The translations under genes were made by a program, and so were the position numbers. From Trichosphaerium sp. ATCC 40318 (taxonomy: Eukaryota > Discosea > Flabellinia > Trichosidae), in the NCBI GenBank assembly GCA_038496445.1, contig JALMLS010000397.1, positions 328,590 to 392,589 on the forward strand: DNA of 64,000 nt, written 5' to 3'. Of the stretch, positions 12,001 through 24,980 are shown piece by piece (position 1 is the first letter of the stretch; each line of letters starts with the position of its first letter). The notes beneath the pieces were generated by a model that saw only the letters and a program-made list of their open reading frames with translations, was not told where the DNA came from and made no database searches.

Positions 12001-15000
12001 CAGCAAGCGCGAGAGCGTGAGCGTGAGGTAAGAATATCTAATCATTGTGTTCTTGTAGATGGTCTTATTTATTGGCTTTGTAGCTTTGGGAAGAAGAAAC
12101 ACGCGCTGAGAAGGCTAGACAACGGAAAACAAATGATAGTCGAAAGAAAGCTAGGCAAAAAAAGAAGCGACAGAGAGCTAAGCAACAAGAAAAGGCCAAA
12201 GCACGACAGGTGAGCGTAGAGAAAGTTAGCACGTAGCTGGCATGGTTTACACGGTTTTTTTTTTCGTTTCCGGCCAGTAGATTGTACCCTAACAGTTATT
12301 TAAAGGCAACACATGCTAAAGCCAATGGAAAAAAGAAGACAGGGAACACTAAGAAATCCGCTGAAGCTAAAAGTCACAATACAAACGCTAAAGTTAAGAA
12401 TAGCAACCAGTCTACGGCGTCAGATAAATCTACTCAACAGTCTAATCAAAGGACAAACGGTTCCAAACCAAAGGCTACAAAACAGGTACAGTGTTCACTA
12501 CAATCAGTTGACATGTTCCTAAACGAGTTTCCCTGTAGCCGGCCGTAAAAGTCCAGCCAAAGCAAGCAGCTCCAAAAAAGCCCAAAGAACCAATTGTACA
12601 GCAGGTATCGCTCAATATGAACAATGTACCTGAAGAAGAAACATGGTCAGCCATACCTGATCAAACGTGGTCTTCTCTGCCTGATTCACCTGAAAAGAAG
12701 CGTAACAGGCGAAGAGGTCGTCGAAAGACATCACACACCAATGGCGTACAAAACAATTTTAATTTTGCTGAACTCACTGGCTGTTTGTCTTACTGTAAAC
12801 AATAGCATGCTACCAATCATCAAAGTAATTCTGCTACACAAGCAGCAAAAGTAGCTGCGACGACTACAAAGGCTCCAATTAAGGTCATGCCACGTAAGGA
12901 AACACAAATCAAAGCAGCTAAACCAAAGCAACGACGTATGAGATATATTTTTTAAGTTTATCTTTGTTATAACTTACAATGAAATAGAGCCGGTTGTAGC
13001 AAAACCACCACAAAGAAAAATAGTTGGTGGTGCCACCAAGCTAGGCAACCAAAACTCACAGAATTCACAAGCTACAGCTTCTCAAGGACAACATAATCGC
13101 CACACTACTGTTCCTTCTGCTCCATATCAAGCACCTCCATCTTATTCGCCAATGATTTACGGTGTTCCTCCTGATAATAGAGTGTACACAGATATGTCAT
13201 ACAAGAACACAGGAGCAATGGTAAGCTGTTCAACTTGCTTTGACATTGAAAGACTCATTTTATTGTAGAATGCCGTACAAGTAAAAACGCCATATGTAAG
13301 GCAACCATATATGGGTCAGTCATTCCCTGCTTACAGTAGCAACATGCGCGCAGCACCAGGTACTTTCCTTTCTACTCTTGTGGTCTTAGACTTAAACTAT
13401 CTCTTACACTTGAGTATTAGGTCCTAACGTTACACCACCTTATGCTATGCCCAAGTATAACCCTAACATGCACAATGGCCACATGCCAAAAGTTCAACCA
13501 GTCAAATCAAAAACAGTACGGTGGTTTTTTTGTTGTAGCCATTTTTCATGGGTTTTTCCCTTCTGACTTCAGTTCTAGCCTTCTGTTATCAAGAAAACTA
13601 ATCTCCCTACTCCTATAATTAATGATCCTGTTGAGGAGTCTACTAGTGCTACAACTCCTTATGATAGCGAAATCAAGGTACGACAAATTCGCGGATTTTT
13701 TTTTTCACTATTTAGTGCGCTAATTCTTGGAAATCTTTAGGGTCTCATAGACTCTCTTCTAACAGAAGATGTTGATGACCATCATATCCAAAGTAATGGT
13801 GTGAACGGTATGTTAACTCCAAATCGCCTAAATGGACCACAAAAACCCGGTATGATGACTCCAATGTCGTGGTCGTCTCCTATACAACTAAAGAGAAGAG
13901 AACAAAATCTAAAAAAAGATAAATCTCCTAACCCTCTTTTTTCTAATCCCTCAAACCTTCCACAACTACCACCTAGTATAGTATCGTCTCAGAAACAAAA
14001 CAAACCTTCAAGGAGTAGTACCTCAGGCCTTGGTATGCTTAGTGAGCTTCGTAAAGACTCAGAACTTGTTGCTGATGCAAAACGTCATGTTATGAATGCT
14101 AGAGGTATTGATGGGTTGTCAATGGATCAGAGGCTTATTCTTGCTTTTCATGTTGTTCGTTACTCAACAATTACAACACATAGTAAGCGTAAACCGCTTA
14201 GCTTTTATGCATGGCTTGAATTAATGACATTGGCTGATCCTGACTTGGATATAACAAAAACAGTGTATAATAAGAATTTAGATAAACTAATGAGTGACAT
14301 GGAAAAACATGGATTCATCAAGTACGTTTTATTTTCGTTTGAGAGCACAAGAACAAAAATCAGAAAAAAAAACCAATTTTTTTTGACGCATTGTTGGTCT
14401 CTTGGTGCACTAGGACGTTTTTAATTTTTTCCTTTTCTGCATTCAAGTACTAGTTTGCACTGTTTTTTGTCCATTAATTATGTTGTGACTAATTTTTTAC
14501 GCCTAGAACCCAAGTATTAAAATCAAGTGGTGAAAAATGTATTACACATATTTATCCTAGATTATGTCTTTGTGTTTTATGTGGTAAGAGACCTGTTCAT
14601 TCTGTATTACATCCTTGCTTTCATACTATATGTAAACACTGCTTTGAAAGAGATAAGAAGAGGCAAATACAACCTATTGGAAAACCAAGTGTACAACAAA
14701 CTACAAAGTGCTTATTTTGCTTTAAACAAGCTACACTAAAAACAATTGTTATTGAAAGACCTTCATCTGGAGACCATCAAAATTCTTTTCCTTCCCTTCC
14801 TGTAGGAGAAGGAAGTGTAGGTGGAGGATCAACAACCAATACTCAGAAACTAGTAAAGAATGGTGGTGGATATAATGGCACAAGCATTGGAGTTCAACAA
14901 AAATCAAAATGGGGTACTCCTGATTCTCCTCAAATTCCACCTGGTGTTCTTTCTTCATCTCCTTCTATTGTTAATTCATCTCATCGACGTTTGAATGGTA

Positions 15001-15151
15001 GTAGTAATAACAATGTGGTATCACGTGATAATAATAGTAACAACACGTGGCCTCGGACTTTTAATTCAGAAGTTGGAAACAGTAATGGTAGTTCACATGG
15101 TGTTTCTTCTAATGGTGGTACACAGTTGTATCGGCCGAATGGTGTAAGCTA
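9038..15151 (+). CDS. NST1-like stress response protein with C-terminal Cys/His zinc-binding region
   Basis: A long gene of more than 20 exons joined by short GT-AG introns, roughly 1,250 residues. The central part is diagnostic of the NST1 family: a helical segment (LEKTTVLKKMKEQNKITC) followed by the CMCSVCGRRR motif, then EELESLYHTYYEDLERY, then EEREEGKRIFQLFATKLFEQ and a long Lys/Glu/Gln-rich coiled coil. Flanks are Ser, Pro, Asn and Gln rich and probably disordered. The last exon (from about 14507) adds CVLCGKRP, then HPCFHTICKHCF and CLFCFKQA, a RING-like or treble-clef zinc-binding arrangement I do not know from fungal NST1. Fungal NST1 is linked to salt tolerance; function here is inference. 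The 5' end is the weak point: exons 9038-9242 and 9314-9363 join in frame to 9623-9708 only across a 259-bp intron, inside which lies an alternative exon ending in a stop. The gene ends with TAG at 15149-15151. Confidence 0.7.
9450..9533 (+). other. Alternative terminal or poison exon candidate in the NST1-like gene
   Basis: After the donor at 9364 (GTACGT) the nearest good acceptor is at 9449, preceded by a pyrimidine-rich tract. Joining there keeps the frame and adds TCLKKLKDSIYESQTRREGI before TAA at 9531-9533, giving a 112-residue short product. Skipping this exon and using the acceptor at 9622 lets the frame continue into the long protein. Which product is made cannot be told from sequence alone. 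Confidence 0.45.
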
Positions 15152-15648
15152 GAATTTATTGGTTGTAACATAATAGGAAAAAAAAACTTTGAAATGCAAA
15201 AAAGTACTTGTTTTTCTGTCTTCTCCTTAGAGTCAACTATTTTTCATTTTACTCTAGGTGAGATCTTAGCTCCTTACTTGTAGCCATAAGAAAGTTACGT
15301 AGTAAAAGTATTTCACCGTTAGGAGTGATCGGAATTCTGAAAAAAAGAAAAAAAGATCACAAGGTTTAAGTCTCCCGCTTGACTAACCGTGGACACATGC
15401 TTAGTACCTCTGGTGTCTATCTTACAGAGTAGGTGAGAGGTAGTCTAAGCAACAAGTTGTGGACTAAAAGTATGGGACGGGCAAATTCGTTTTGGCCGCT
15501 TGCAGGAAATAGTGCCAGCGCACCAACTATTACTTTTATGGCTGTTTTGCGTCTTGTGGTTTGAACATCAAAACTGAAGTGAATTATCACTTAAACGGCA
15601 TAAAACACATACCAATACAAGCAAACAAGCTTCTCTGTACCTATAAGC
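15152..15648. other. Intergenic, no gene seen
   Basis: About 500 bp between two plus-strand genes. It contains short inverted and direct repeats around 15370-15480 but no open frame or RNA gene I can support. It probably holds the 3' UTR of the NST1-like gene and the promoter of the next. Confidence 0.5.
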
Positions 15649-17160
15649 ATGGCAAACGAACAACAAACATTGAGCAATCTTATTCAGAAAGGTAGGCGTT
15701 AAATGACGTTTACTTTCCACAACTTGTTAAAACTACGCGTGGAAAGCCAATATTCGAACGAATTGGAGCTAATCACAAAGTAGATTATGACAGTCACCAC
15801 ATTGAATACAATGGATACTTTACAAATCATACTTTACACGCGATGGTAGCATTAAAACACCTTGGTGGTACGTCAGCGATAATGAACATTATTTCTGCAA
15901 ACAACATATTTGTTTTGATTTCTTGCTCACTGTTGTTTAGCATCAAGTGATAGGATGACAGAGTATTACAATAAGTATGAATTAGATACAGGATTTGGTA
16001 TGTAAAAGCTTACAGTCCTAAAAGTGACATTGGTTAGGTGGAAAATCGTTAGAACCGAAAATAGACTCTAAGTCAATAGTCAACAAAGAAAATTGGAAGG
16101 AATTGCTTGGGTTATCTCAAAACTATGCAGGATTATGTAAATTCTTCTATAATGAGTATAAACGTCTTGGTTCTAAAACTAAACTGGCACGTGATATACT
16201 CTAAAAAAAAATAACAACATTGCTTACTTTACCTTCTATAACAGATAAACGAATATGTACCACAGCTCATGAGTGGGGTATCAGGAGCTGCGTTCCATGG
16301 TCTCATACATCTTGGTTTTGGTTTAAAGAGCGATACTATCATTGGTGCAACATCTGGACTTGCTTATCTTGCCTTTTCGTACCTTGATGCAGGAAAATTA
16401 CTATCAACAAGTACGATTTTTTGAATACAAGTTGCTGTTGCCAACAACAAGTTTAGGCGGTTCAGATAACATCCTGTCTATTGTAACTTCAGTAAGTGAA
16501 GATAAGAATATTGCAAAATGCCTTGATGGCGTTGAGGGGTTTCAAACACGGGTGAAGACTCTGCTCAAGAGTAAAAATGCAGAGCTACTCGAATATACTT
16601 CTAGATGGAAATTCAGTGATGTAAATGCAGGCTTAGATGAACTCAAAAAAGGATCAATGTTGGTGTTTTCTAAAGCAGGTTGTAATGACTTCTTCCTACT
16701 CCACGGTGTAACAGGTTGCTACTCAATTTCTCAGGTACATGAATGAGACTGAATCATAGTAAACAAAGATGTCACAACAGCAAACACTAACTCGGTTTTT
16801 TTGCTGTAGATTTTCAATGTTCTCCAGAAGGATGAGGATAAAAGTAGTCTGTTGCGTTATTTTCTTCATGGACTTATTGTAGCATATATTGTACAAGGAC
16901 AAAAACCACTAAATGTAAAAATACCTAGCACTAAATTGTCATGGGATGATATTTCCAGACAAGCAATTCAACATGCTGATGAGCATGTTATAAAAGGAGT
17001 TCTTGTTTGCAAGGATTATTATCAACAAATGGGAACTGAATTATTTGCTGACACATCGTCGCACATGCTGTCTCAAATTAAGGTGAGCAAGGACACACTA
17101 TAAATCAAAACTTAACATTGTTTTTAGGATACTAGCAGTTGGTTTTCAAGGAACGAGTGA
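15649..17160 (+). CDS. Questin oxidase-like protein (DUF4243 family)
   Basis: About eight exons, near 400 residues. Exon 1 is 15649-15691 (MANEQQTLSNLIQK) and exon 2 starts at 15769. Family hallmarks are YFTNHTLHAMVALKHLG near the N-terminus, then SGVSGAAFHGLIHLGFGL, a central LLHGVTGCYSI and a C-terminal DEHVIKGVLVCKD; the spaced His residues are the conserved feature of the DUF4243/questin oxidase family. Fungal members carry out Baeyer-Villiger-type ring opening of anthraquinones; the substrate here is unknown. One intron, 16187-16244, must start with GC (GCACGT) to keep frame. The gene ends DTSSWFSRNE with TGA at 17158-17160, but a GTGAGT donor sits across that stop, so a further short C-terminal exon is possible. 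An AATAAA lies just downstream. Confidence 0.75.
16187..16244 (+). other. GC-AG intron in the questin oxidase-like gene
   Basis: A 58-bp intron. The exon reads ..AAA CTG then GCACGTGATA. Using the GT four bases later shifts the frame and destroys INEYVPQLMSG. The GC donor joins GSKTKL to INEYVPQ in phase 0. Confidence 0.65.
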
Positions 17161-17527
17161 GTTGTACAACAGCTTTTTGTGGCTCTTTATAAATAAAACA
17201 TCAAGTTGGCAGTAGAAATACCATTGGCATAGTTCATTAGCGAGGAAGTTTCCAGTGTAACAATTGTTGGTGAGTAGCAATTCTAATTAATCTCGTTGAA
17301 GTAATGTGATAACAAAATACGTTGAAGTGAACCAGAAACCGACAAAATATTCAGAGTTTGAGAAATATTGCACGCAGCATGGCACGAAATGTCTTTTAGC
17401 GAAAGCAATACAAAGAATGTTAGAGGTATTACAAGTAGCTATTCTCAGTACATGTTGTGCAGCACGTGTTACTTGATGTTTTAAGTTTTTTTATAGAAGT
17501 ACAGCGTTTTATTTTTTTGGTGTTAAA
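17161..17527. other. Convergent intergenic region
   Basis: It lies between the stop of the questin-oxidase-like gene (+) and the stop of the receptor gene (-). A plus-strand open frame of about 55 codons near 17320-17490 (KPTKYSEFEKYCTQHG) has no start codon or clear partner. It could be an unspliced C-terminal exon of the upstream gene; I do not annotate it as coding. Confidence 0.4.
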
Positions 17528-20500
17528 TCAAAGTTCATACATTTGTGGTTTACTATACTCTGACCTTGCGGATGAACTCTCATCTATTGTATTACCCACA
17601 CTTGTCATTTCATCTAATCCTGTAGCAACACTTTGTTTTACAGGTAAATCAGTGTAATTAGATGCACTTTCTTTCTCTGAATTCATCTCAGAATTACTAT
17701 CGTTCAAATCTGCGTCGAACTGTGCAAGTGAGTCTAGTACGTTTACACCTGGTCTTGGTGGCAATACGTTGTAATTTGCGCTTATATTGAGTTGTGGTTC
17801 TTCATTCTCGTCATCTTTAAATTCAGTCAACTCAACACCTATTGCATTTTGTTCTTCTTCATCTTCTTCGTAGTCTGTTCCGACTTCATCATAACTCTTT
17901 TTTGTTTTTGAAAATGTATTCTTTAAAAAGTTACTTAGACTGGATGCCCTTCGTTTTCTCTTTATGATTGGACTCTCCTTTGATGATCCAATTGTTTTTC
18001 TTTTATCAGAGAGAATTGTTGCATCAGAAGTATCATCAGTACATATCATATCTACTCCAATGAGAAAAAAACAAGAAGAAGTTTGCCCAAAAAAAAAAAG
18101 AACCACGTCTTTTTTGCGCGAGAGTTGTTTGTTTCTGGATAAAATACAACGTTTCCATGATAGTCAACCAAAAAAATACTGAGGATACTTCCCAAATGTC
18201 GTCGAAAGAAAAGATAAAAATGAAATCATTTTTTGTTAATAAGTTTGTTACGTTTTGATTTGGCTGACGTGGCTCAATACGTACTCATGTTGTGTACTTC
18301 TGGCATATGAAATTGGTTTGCAATGGTACTAAACGTAGGTCTATCACTAGGATCAAACGCCCAGCATTGCTTCATGAGAACTTGTAGGTACGTATTACAA
18401 CGCTTCTTATTTATTTCCGGTGTTTGGCCATGTCGAATTTTTAGGACAACGTCCGAAGATTCTTCGAAACCGTATGGTCTGTGACAATGTATAAGCTCGT
18501 ATACGAGCATACCAAAAGACCTATATTACTTAAGTTAACTTGTTGTGATAAAATAGAAGAGAACCTCTAAGATGTCAAAGTAGAAATTCAGTTTTGGTTC
18601 GGTAACTTACCACACGTCTCCTTTGAGTCCAAAAGTAAGATTGAAGTTCTCTGGAGCCATCCTATGAATTATTAGATGATTGATTACTATAGACTAATTG
18701 TACCATCGCAGAGGCCCCTGGTAGGTGTTTTTTTCAGTTACAATTTCATCCTTGTTAGCTAGTACTCTAGCTAATCCAAAGCTTCTAATTTTTGGTCTGT
18801 TCTGGTGATCAAGTAATATATTTCTACAAGCGATATCTCTATGAAGAACATTGTGCTGGTATAAGCCAGCTAAACCATTCAGAATACCAGTGATGATCTT
18901 ATTAATTTTTTGTGCTGGTAGGCGTTTCTTAGTCTTGTACAACTGTTCCAAGGTTCCTACAACAAAAAATATATTAGATTTTTTTAAACTCGTACTGTTA
19001 CTTGTCAGGGATATGTACATATACACATACCTTTACTTAAGTACTCCCTAACTGCTAGTGGTAATCTTTGATCTTTACAGATACCAAAAAAGTGTATCAA
19101 GTTCGGATTATACCTTGAAAGCTGACTAGTTTTTTTTTATTAGAAAATGCATCGGATGAAAAGAAACTTGTATACGAACCGTATCAGATCAACTGTAGCC
19201 ATGTACTCCTTCATAGGTGCAGTCTCTGGTTTATGTAATTGTATTATAGTAACTGGTTGCCCTTTGTACTTTCCTTTATGGTAAGTTGTATTGGCCATAC
19301 GTTCCGTGTCTAACATCACACGTTAAGGGTTAAATAACAAAAAAAAAATCAAGCTTTGCTGAGTTGCAACGTACGCATGATTGCACCGATCTTCAAGTTG
19401 CTGAACTTTACTTGCCCTTCTTGTTCTACAGTACTTCTAGACTTGATAGTTTTTACAGGTGGGGTAGGATCATCATGACTTCTGTAAAGCCAATAATAGA
19501 CGCCTACGAAAGCTGCTACCATTACTACAATAGTTACAGCAAGTACGCCTACAAGAACAGCTGCAGCATCGTTACTATTTCCCTGGGCATTTACACCTGC
19601 ATTAGAAGATCCAGGTACTTCCACTGCAGTAGGTACAGGTTCCAACACCGTAAAACTCAGTGCCTAAAAACCGAGGTTAGTCTTTAACTACGTTTGATTA
19701 AAAAAAGCAATCTCACTTGTTGAGTAAAGTATGATTTAACTGGAGTTCTTAGTTCGACGTTAACTAATAGTTCAGAGGCTCCTGATGGCACTCGAGATAT
19801 ATCTAAAGTATAGCATTTTGCATCTGTACCACCTAGAAGTTAGTTGTAAGAATGAGTTGTATGAATCATTTGGGTTTGGTATCACGTGCCTGTTGTATTA
19901 CTACACAAAGCATCGCCTATTTCCGTTACTGAGTATACTTGTCGTTTATCGTTAAAGCCTCCTTCGCTATCACTAGCTTTGCCTACTGAAACTATAGTTT
20001 CTAGGTCATCATCAAAACCTTCTGAGGATTCAACGATAATATAGATTGTAGTTTCTGGTTCTACTTCTGTTACATCTGTTTGGTTGACAAGTGACGTCGT
20101 TGTTGTGATAATTAAATCACTTGTTGGGTCTCCTTTTAAGTCATAACATACAGTAAAAGGGTGAAAGTTATCAGGTGTTGTTGGAGGTCTTTGTCTATAA
20201 CAGTGTTAAAATTGTTGCGGAGCAAGAAAAAAAAGAAGGAAACAAGCAAGATGACATACACAGGCACTCCAGCTATCGTTAATGTTGTTCCTACTAGGAG
20301 ACCATGTACTATTAGATACCTAGAACCAATAGGAACTACACCATAGTATATTTGTCTGTTCTGCAAGCCGTCACCTGTTTATTTTTGTTAGTGTTGGTAT
20401 GAGTGCACTCACAAATATTTTTTACCTTCTTTGATAACCCACTTTATATCATAGTCATCAATAGCAACAATGATGGCATTAGCATCACCTACATAAATGA

Positions 20501-23500
20501 GTGCTGACTGAAACTAATACTTTCATGTACCAGATCCTGGTATAATCGTAGTATGTGTTCCATTAGTAAGTTCTAGATACCCAGCTGTAGTCCCTCTACC
20601 AAAATAACCAGATAAAAGGGTTGTTCCATCATCCGAAAAAGTAATATATGAAGCCTCCTATAATTAAGTGAGATCGACCTACCTCTATGCGAAACAATAA
20701 TAGGATAATAATAAAAAACGCACAATCGTCATGGATGTTGGTGCTGCATATCTGGAAATATCGAGCGATGTTTCAAGTGAATCACTTGGAAACTTTTGGA
20801 ATGATAGCACGCCACGATCACTTCCTAGAGTAAATATACTGTTGATTGATGCCATGCCATACGGGGATGCCTCCATATGACCTATGATAACAGTCAGCTA
20901 AGAAGACAAAAAGGTAAAAATGTTATTTGATACTTACGTCCTAGGAATGATTTTGGACATGTCGTACTCTTACATGGTGCAATGACACGTAAGTGTTTGT
21001 GTTCCGAAGGTACGATACTTATATCTGATCCGTTAAACAGTCCAGTGTCATAGTCAGCATAAATGAGTATCTCATTCACTGCCTGTAATGAATTTAATGT
21101 TCCAACATTACCATGTATCACTGTGTATTCTCTGGGTCCTTGGTTGTCTTGTCCAGCTAAACTCACACAAGGGCTATCGAAGCCCACTTTGATAGAAAGG
21201 AATTTTGGATTCTTTGCATTTAGTACAACCCAAGTTGTTCCAATAACGGTACCTACAAGGTGACACCATCAAAAAAAAAAACACTGAAGGATTGTGTAGA
21301 AACCATACTTGTTTCAAAGTGTCCATAAGAGTTAAATTCTCGGATCCAAACTGGTTCAAATAGATCATCTAATTGGGCATAATATCCGTTTTCTATTGGC
21401 CGTAACTGACCGCCTACAAGAACTAGGGTTAATTCTTCATGTTGTGTGCATGAAATTAAAGTGTACCATTCTCACACGCATTGTGCAACTCTGTACAATC
21501 ATACGTGTCACAATAATCGAAATTTTTTTCTACAAGCATTTCTTTCCCAACAGTCACAGGCAGGTTTGTCCTAAAACATCGTATTAGTTTGTAGAAAATA
21601 GGAGTCTAGACTAGAATAGTTTTCTCACTTTGCCATCAGCCACCCAACGTATACTGTGCCCTCCGATGATATAGTAACACTTGTTACATCAGCAAATTCC
21701 ATTACTTTTGACTAAAATAGATTCTTTAGTCAAAATCTTGCATCATAATGTGTACCGAAACAAGCAACTTAGATCCAAGTACTGGGTTATTCACTTTCAT
21801 TACCAATCCGTTCCTTTGATTGGTATGAACTTCTGGTAGCGATCCTGTCAACTCAACTTCCTTAGAGGCTGTAACAAAACAAACACGACCTTGTACGAAG
21901 TAAGAATACATTAAAAAGCTCTATCAGCTAGTATTTTCTAGATACATACCTGTCGTTTGCCCAACGAATACAGACGCTGCCATTACTACAGTGTCATCTT
22001 CGGCAATTGATAACGAACTTTTAAACTTCACTTGTATATCAGTGGTGGTGAGACACTTGAAGAGAAACATGTCTATGATTTCTCCTTTCGGGTTATAATA
22101 CATCAACCCTCCACCACTATATTGTGCCTCCAATTCTATGATAGAATCACCCACCGTAAAGAAACCAGGTGATGACCTCGTATATAGTGATGCCTGGACT
22201 ATTGAAGGGGTTGAATAAGCACGTGACATGGGTGGAAACAACAATCTTTAGGCGTACAATAAACAATCGAATTGGATCTTGAGTCACGAACTGAATTCCC
22301 AAATTGCAGCTTTAGGTTCGTATTTTCTACTGGCAACACCTTAAGCCAAGCAACAGATGGTTTAATGAATTTGCCCTCAGCATCTTATACAAGTTAGAAG
22401 GCAAGAAGTATACCAAAAATAAGTAATTTGTACCTCCACGAATTGGTGTTACTGCAGCGGGTTCGGCACTGGGTGGTTTCAAAAATACTGGTGGGTCTGT
22501 AGCAGGCTCAGTGAACCCAACACGATTTAATACATACGTGTTACCATTAGTAACCTCGAATATAATACTCCTAACATGAAGAAATAAGTAAATTAATGCT
22601 TTAGTCTTCCAAGTTTTTTTGAGTTTGTTTCTGATCTAAATGCGCACTCGTGGGTGAATAGGTTCTCTAAACTGACTTGATAGAGTCTCCACGGCGCTTC
22701 CTGTCTTTTAAAAACAGTTATAGTATCGTAGGGATCTTCAAAAGCGCTTTAAGGAAGAAAAATCAAAGTTAGAAGGTGTAAGTCATCTAATAGGTTTTTG
22801 GTACCTAATCTGATATCCTCCTACAAGATGTGCCATGGCCACTATAAGAACTTGTCTTGGCTCATAATAGGTCATGAGCATTGTACGGTCTACAATAAGA
22901 TCATTCAAGCGATTGTCAATAAGATCAGAGAAGATATATGTTTGGTTCCAAGTATCAGAGCGTATATCGTAAGTGTAAAGAGAACATGAAGATTCTGTTT
23001 GAACACCCAAAAAGAATTTCTGTTGGCTTTGGCTCATCTGAGGTCAATGAGTATTTAAAGTTGTAATAAGTTGGTAGTAGTACCGCAGCTCCCCATATTA
23101 TTGAAGACACAAATCCGAGAGTTGTAGGCTGCGCTGTAGGCGGTCCAGTAGCTACTACAGGTGGTAGGCTTTGTGTCTTGTACGCTATCAAAGTTGGTTG
23201 GATATTCGAAACGTTTGTATCAACTTTGTAGCATTCCCAAGGTAGTAAAGAGATTCCAGTATTCATCCAGCAATAAATAATTGTATCTAGTCAAAATGTT
23301 GTTAGAACCTAAGATGGCAAAAAACAGATAAAATGTAAGAACGTACGACCAGGTACATTAGCATTAACAAACGTTTTAACAAAGTTCTTACGACTTCGAT
23401 AAAACCCAAAACTTATTCTATGGTCCTGGAAACCAAGGAACTCAAAGGAGTTCAATGATATTTTACTTTGACCATAAGGTTTGTAGCTTGCAGTAATTCT

Positions 23501-24651
23501 ACTGTTTACTTCCAAGTCAACCTCCGTTACATGTAAATATAGTACACCATCCTCGTTTGCATCAGATTTATCCACTACAAAATGTTATATTCACATTATT
23601 CGAAATAAAGCGCACGTGAAACATTATATGGTACTGTAATAGAGTCAATAGTTTCCGTAGTTGGATTTGGTGTATCAGGAGTAAAGTACCACCTTACAGG
23701 GAGTAAGAACAGGATAAAACAAGAAAGTTGTAATACGCTTGCTAGTTCTACTTACCTTAGCTTTTGGGTAACATCACTATCAATAAAGTGGAGCGCGTAT
23801 AAGTGACCGCCAGGCACAGGTTTACATTGTGTATATTCAAGTCTAAAGTAGGCCTTTGCATTGGCTGTTTCTGTGGTGTGTACTGTTATATTTTTGTTTG
23901 TTCCATACGCAGTATAAACAACATCTTGTGGTAGTAATACAGGAGGGTCTGCAGTCTCATTAATAGTTTGCATGAATATCATACAACCATTCTAGTATCT
24001 TTATTAGATAAAAGAGAAATCACACGAACAACAGAGCGCATTTAGCAGTTACAATAATTTTAAACGTACGTGTATGTCAGGAAGTGTCACTCGTAAACCA
24101 GGAGCACCACTCAAAAGTTCTTGAACCCCCTCTGTAGATAATGTGAGAGCAGAGCCCTGTTTTTTTTTTGTTAGCACAGAGCAAATTTGACAAAAAACCA
24201 TTCAAAAAGTGTCACAAGTTAACGCACTGTGTTCTGACCATAGAAAGCCGCAAGGCCGTCGCTTAGAGCACTCATACGAACTGGTTTTAAAACGTCATCG
24301 TAACCACTAAACCTAATGTTCACCCTGATAAAGCCAGGCTTTCCAGATGTCGCCACACTGTAGTATTGAACATTATTTGCTCTGGAATTTGTTAGTAGTT
24401 CATCGGAAGTGCACTTATAACAAACTGTTCGTACGTCGACTTCTGAGCAAAGTAGATGCGATCGTTAAACTCAAACCCTCCTCCCATCAAATCAGAAGGA
24501 AGAGTTGGAACAACCGTACTGTAAGTTGTTACATAATGTATAACTACCATTTATTAAACGAGAGCAACCCTTGAGAGTACGTCACGGAAAACGTACCAGC
24601 AGAATTGGTGAGAGTGAACGCAATTAGCGCTAGTAAAATAGCTAAGTGCAT
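17528..24651 (-). CDS. Receptor tyrosine kinase-like protein with degenerate (pseudo)kinase domain
   Basis: A long minus-strand gene of many short exons. It opens with a signal peptide (MHLAILLALIAFTLTNSA, exon 24651-24597). An extracellular region of about 5 kb of DNA follows, containing beta-propeller-like and Thr/Pro-rich pieces. A transmembrane helix (AAAVLVGVLAVTIVVMVAAF) follows at about 19560-19490. The cytoplasmic part is a tyrosine-kinase fold: HFFGICKDQRLPLAVREYL, HRDIACRNILL, WMAPENF, GDVWSFGMLVYEL and CWAFDPSDRPTF. Two catalytic residues are changed: the VAVK lysine position reads VTIIQL (Ile at 19242-19244) and DFG reads SFG (Ser codon 18781-18783); the glycine loop is also poor. 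HRD is kept. The tail (17528 to about 18056) is acidic, ends YSKPQMYEL and has several tyrosines. It is likely a signalling-dead or allosteric receptor. The intron before the tail, about 220 bp, is long. Internal extracellular junctions were not all resolved, and a split into two genes cannot be excluded. Confidence 0.75.
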
Positions 24652-24980
24652 TATAGTGATGCTGCGACTGTAGTCGCAAGTGAGTGCTTGAATAGGAAGC
24701 TCAAATACAACACAAGTCAAACTGGGTTGACATTTACAAGACATGCCAAGGAATTAGTATCATGTCGAACCGAGGGCTATTTAGGTCTGCGCCTGGCAAC
24801 ACACGCAACATGGGAAGGGTGCCAGACCTTTTTTGTAAGGCAGTGGAATTATTACATTCTACAGATGCTGAAAGCACAGAAAAGCTCAGAGTACGCGTTA
24901 AAAAACACTTATATGATAAATTGTAATAAACGTTACAGCTTCTCATTGAACAGCTTCCCTCACCGTCCGAAAAGCGAGAA
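24652..24980. promoter_or_regulatory. Divergent promoter region
   Basis: A gap of 329 bp separates the divergent start codons of the receptor pseudokinase (24651, minus) and the PWWP gene (24981, plus). I see no TATA box at a fixed position, only AT-rich and short palindromic sequence. It is called a shared promoter region from geometry alone. Confidence 0.45.

Noticed and set aside
24544-24744. Upstream extension of the receptor gene start beyond 24651
   Set aside because: The frame is open further 5', but the ATG at 24651 begins directly with a hydrophobic signal peptide; the extension would bury it.
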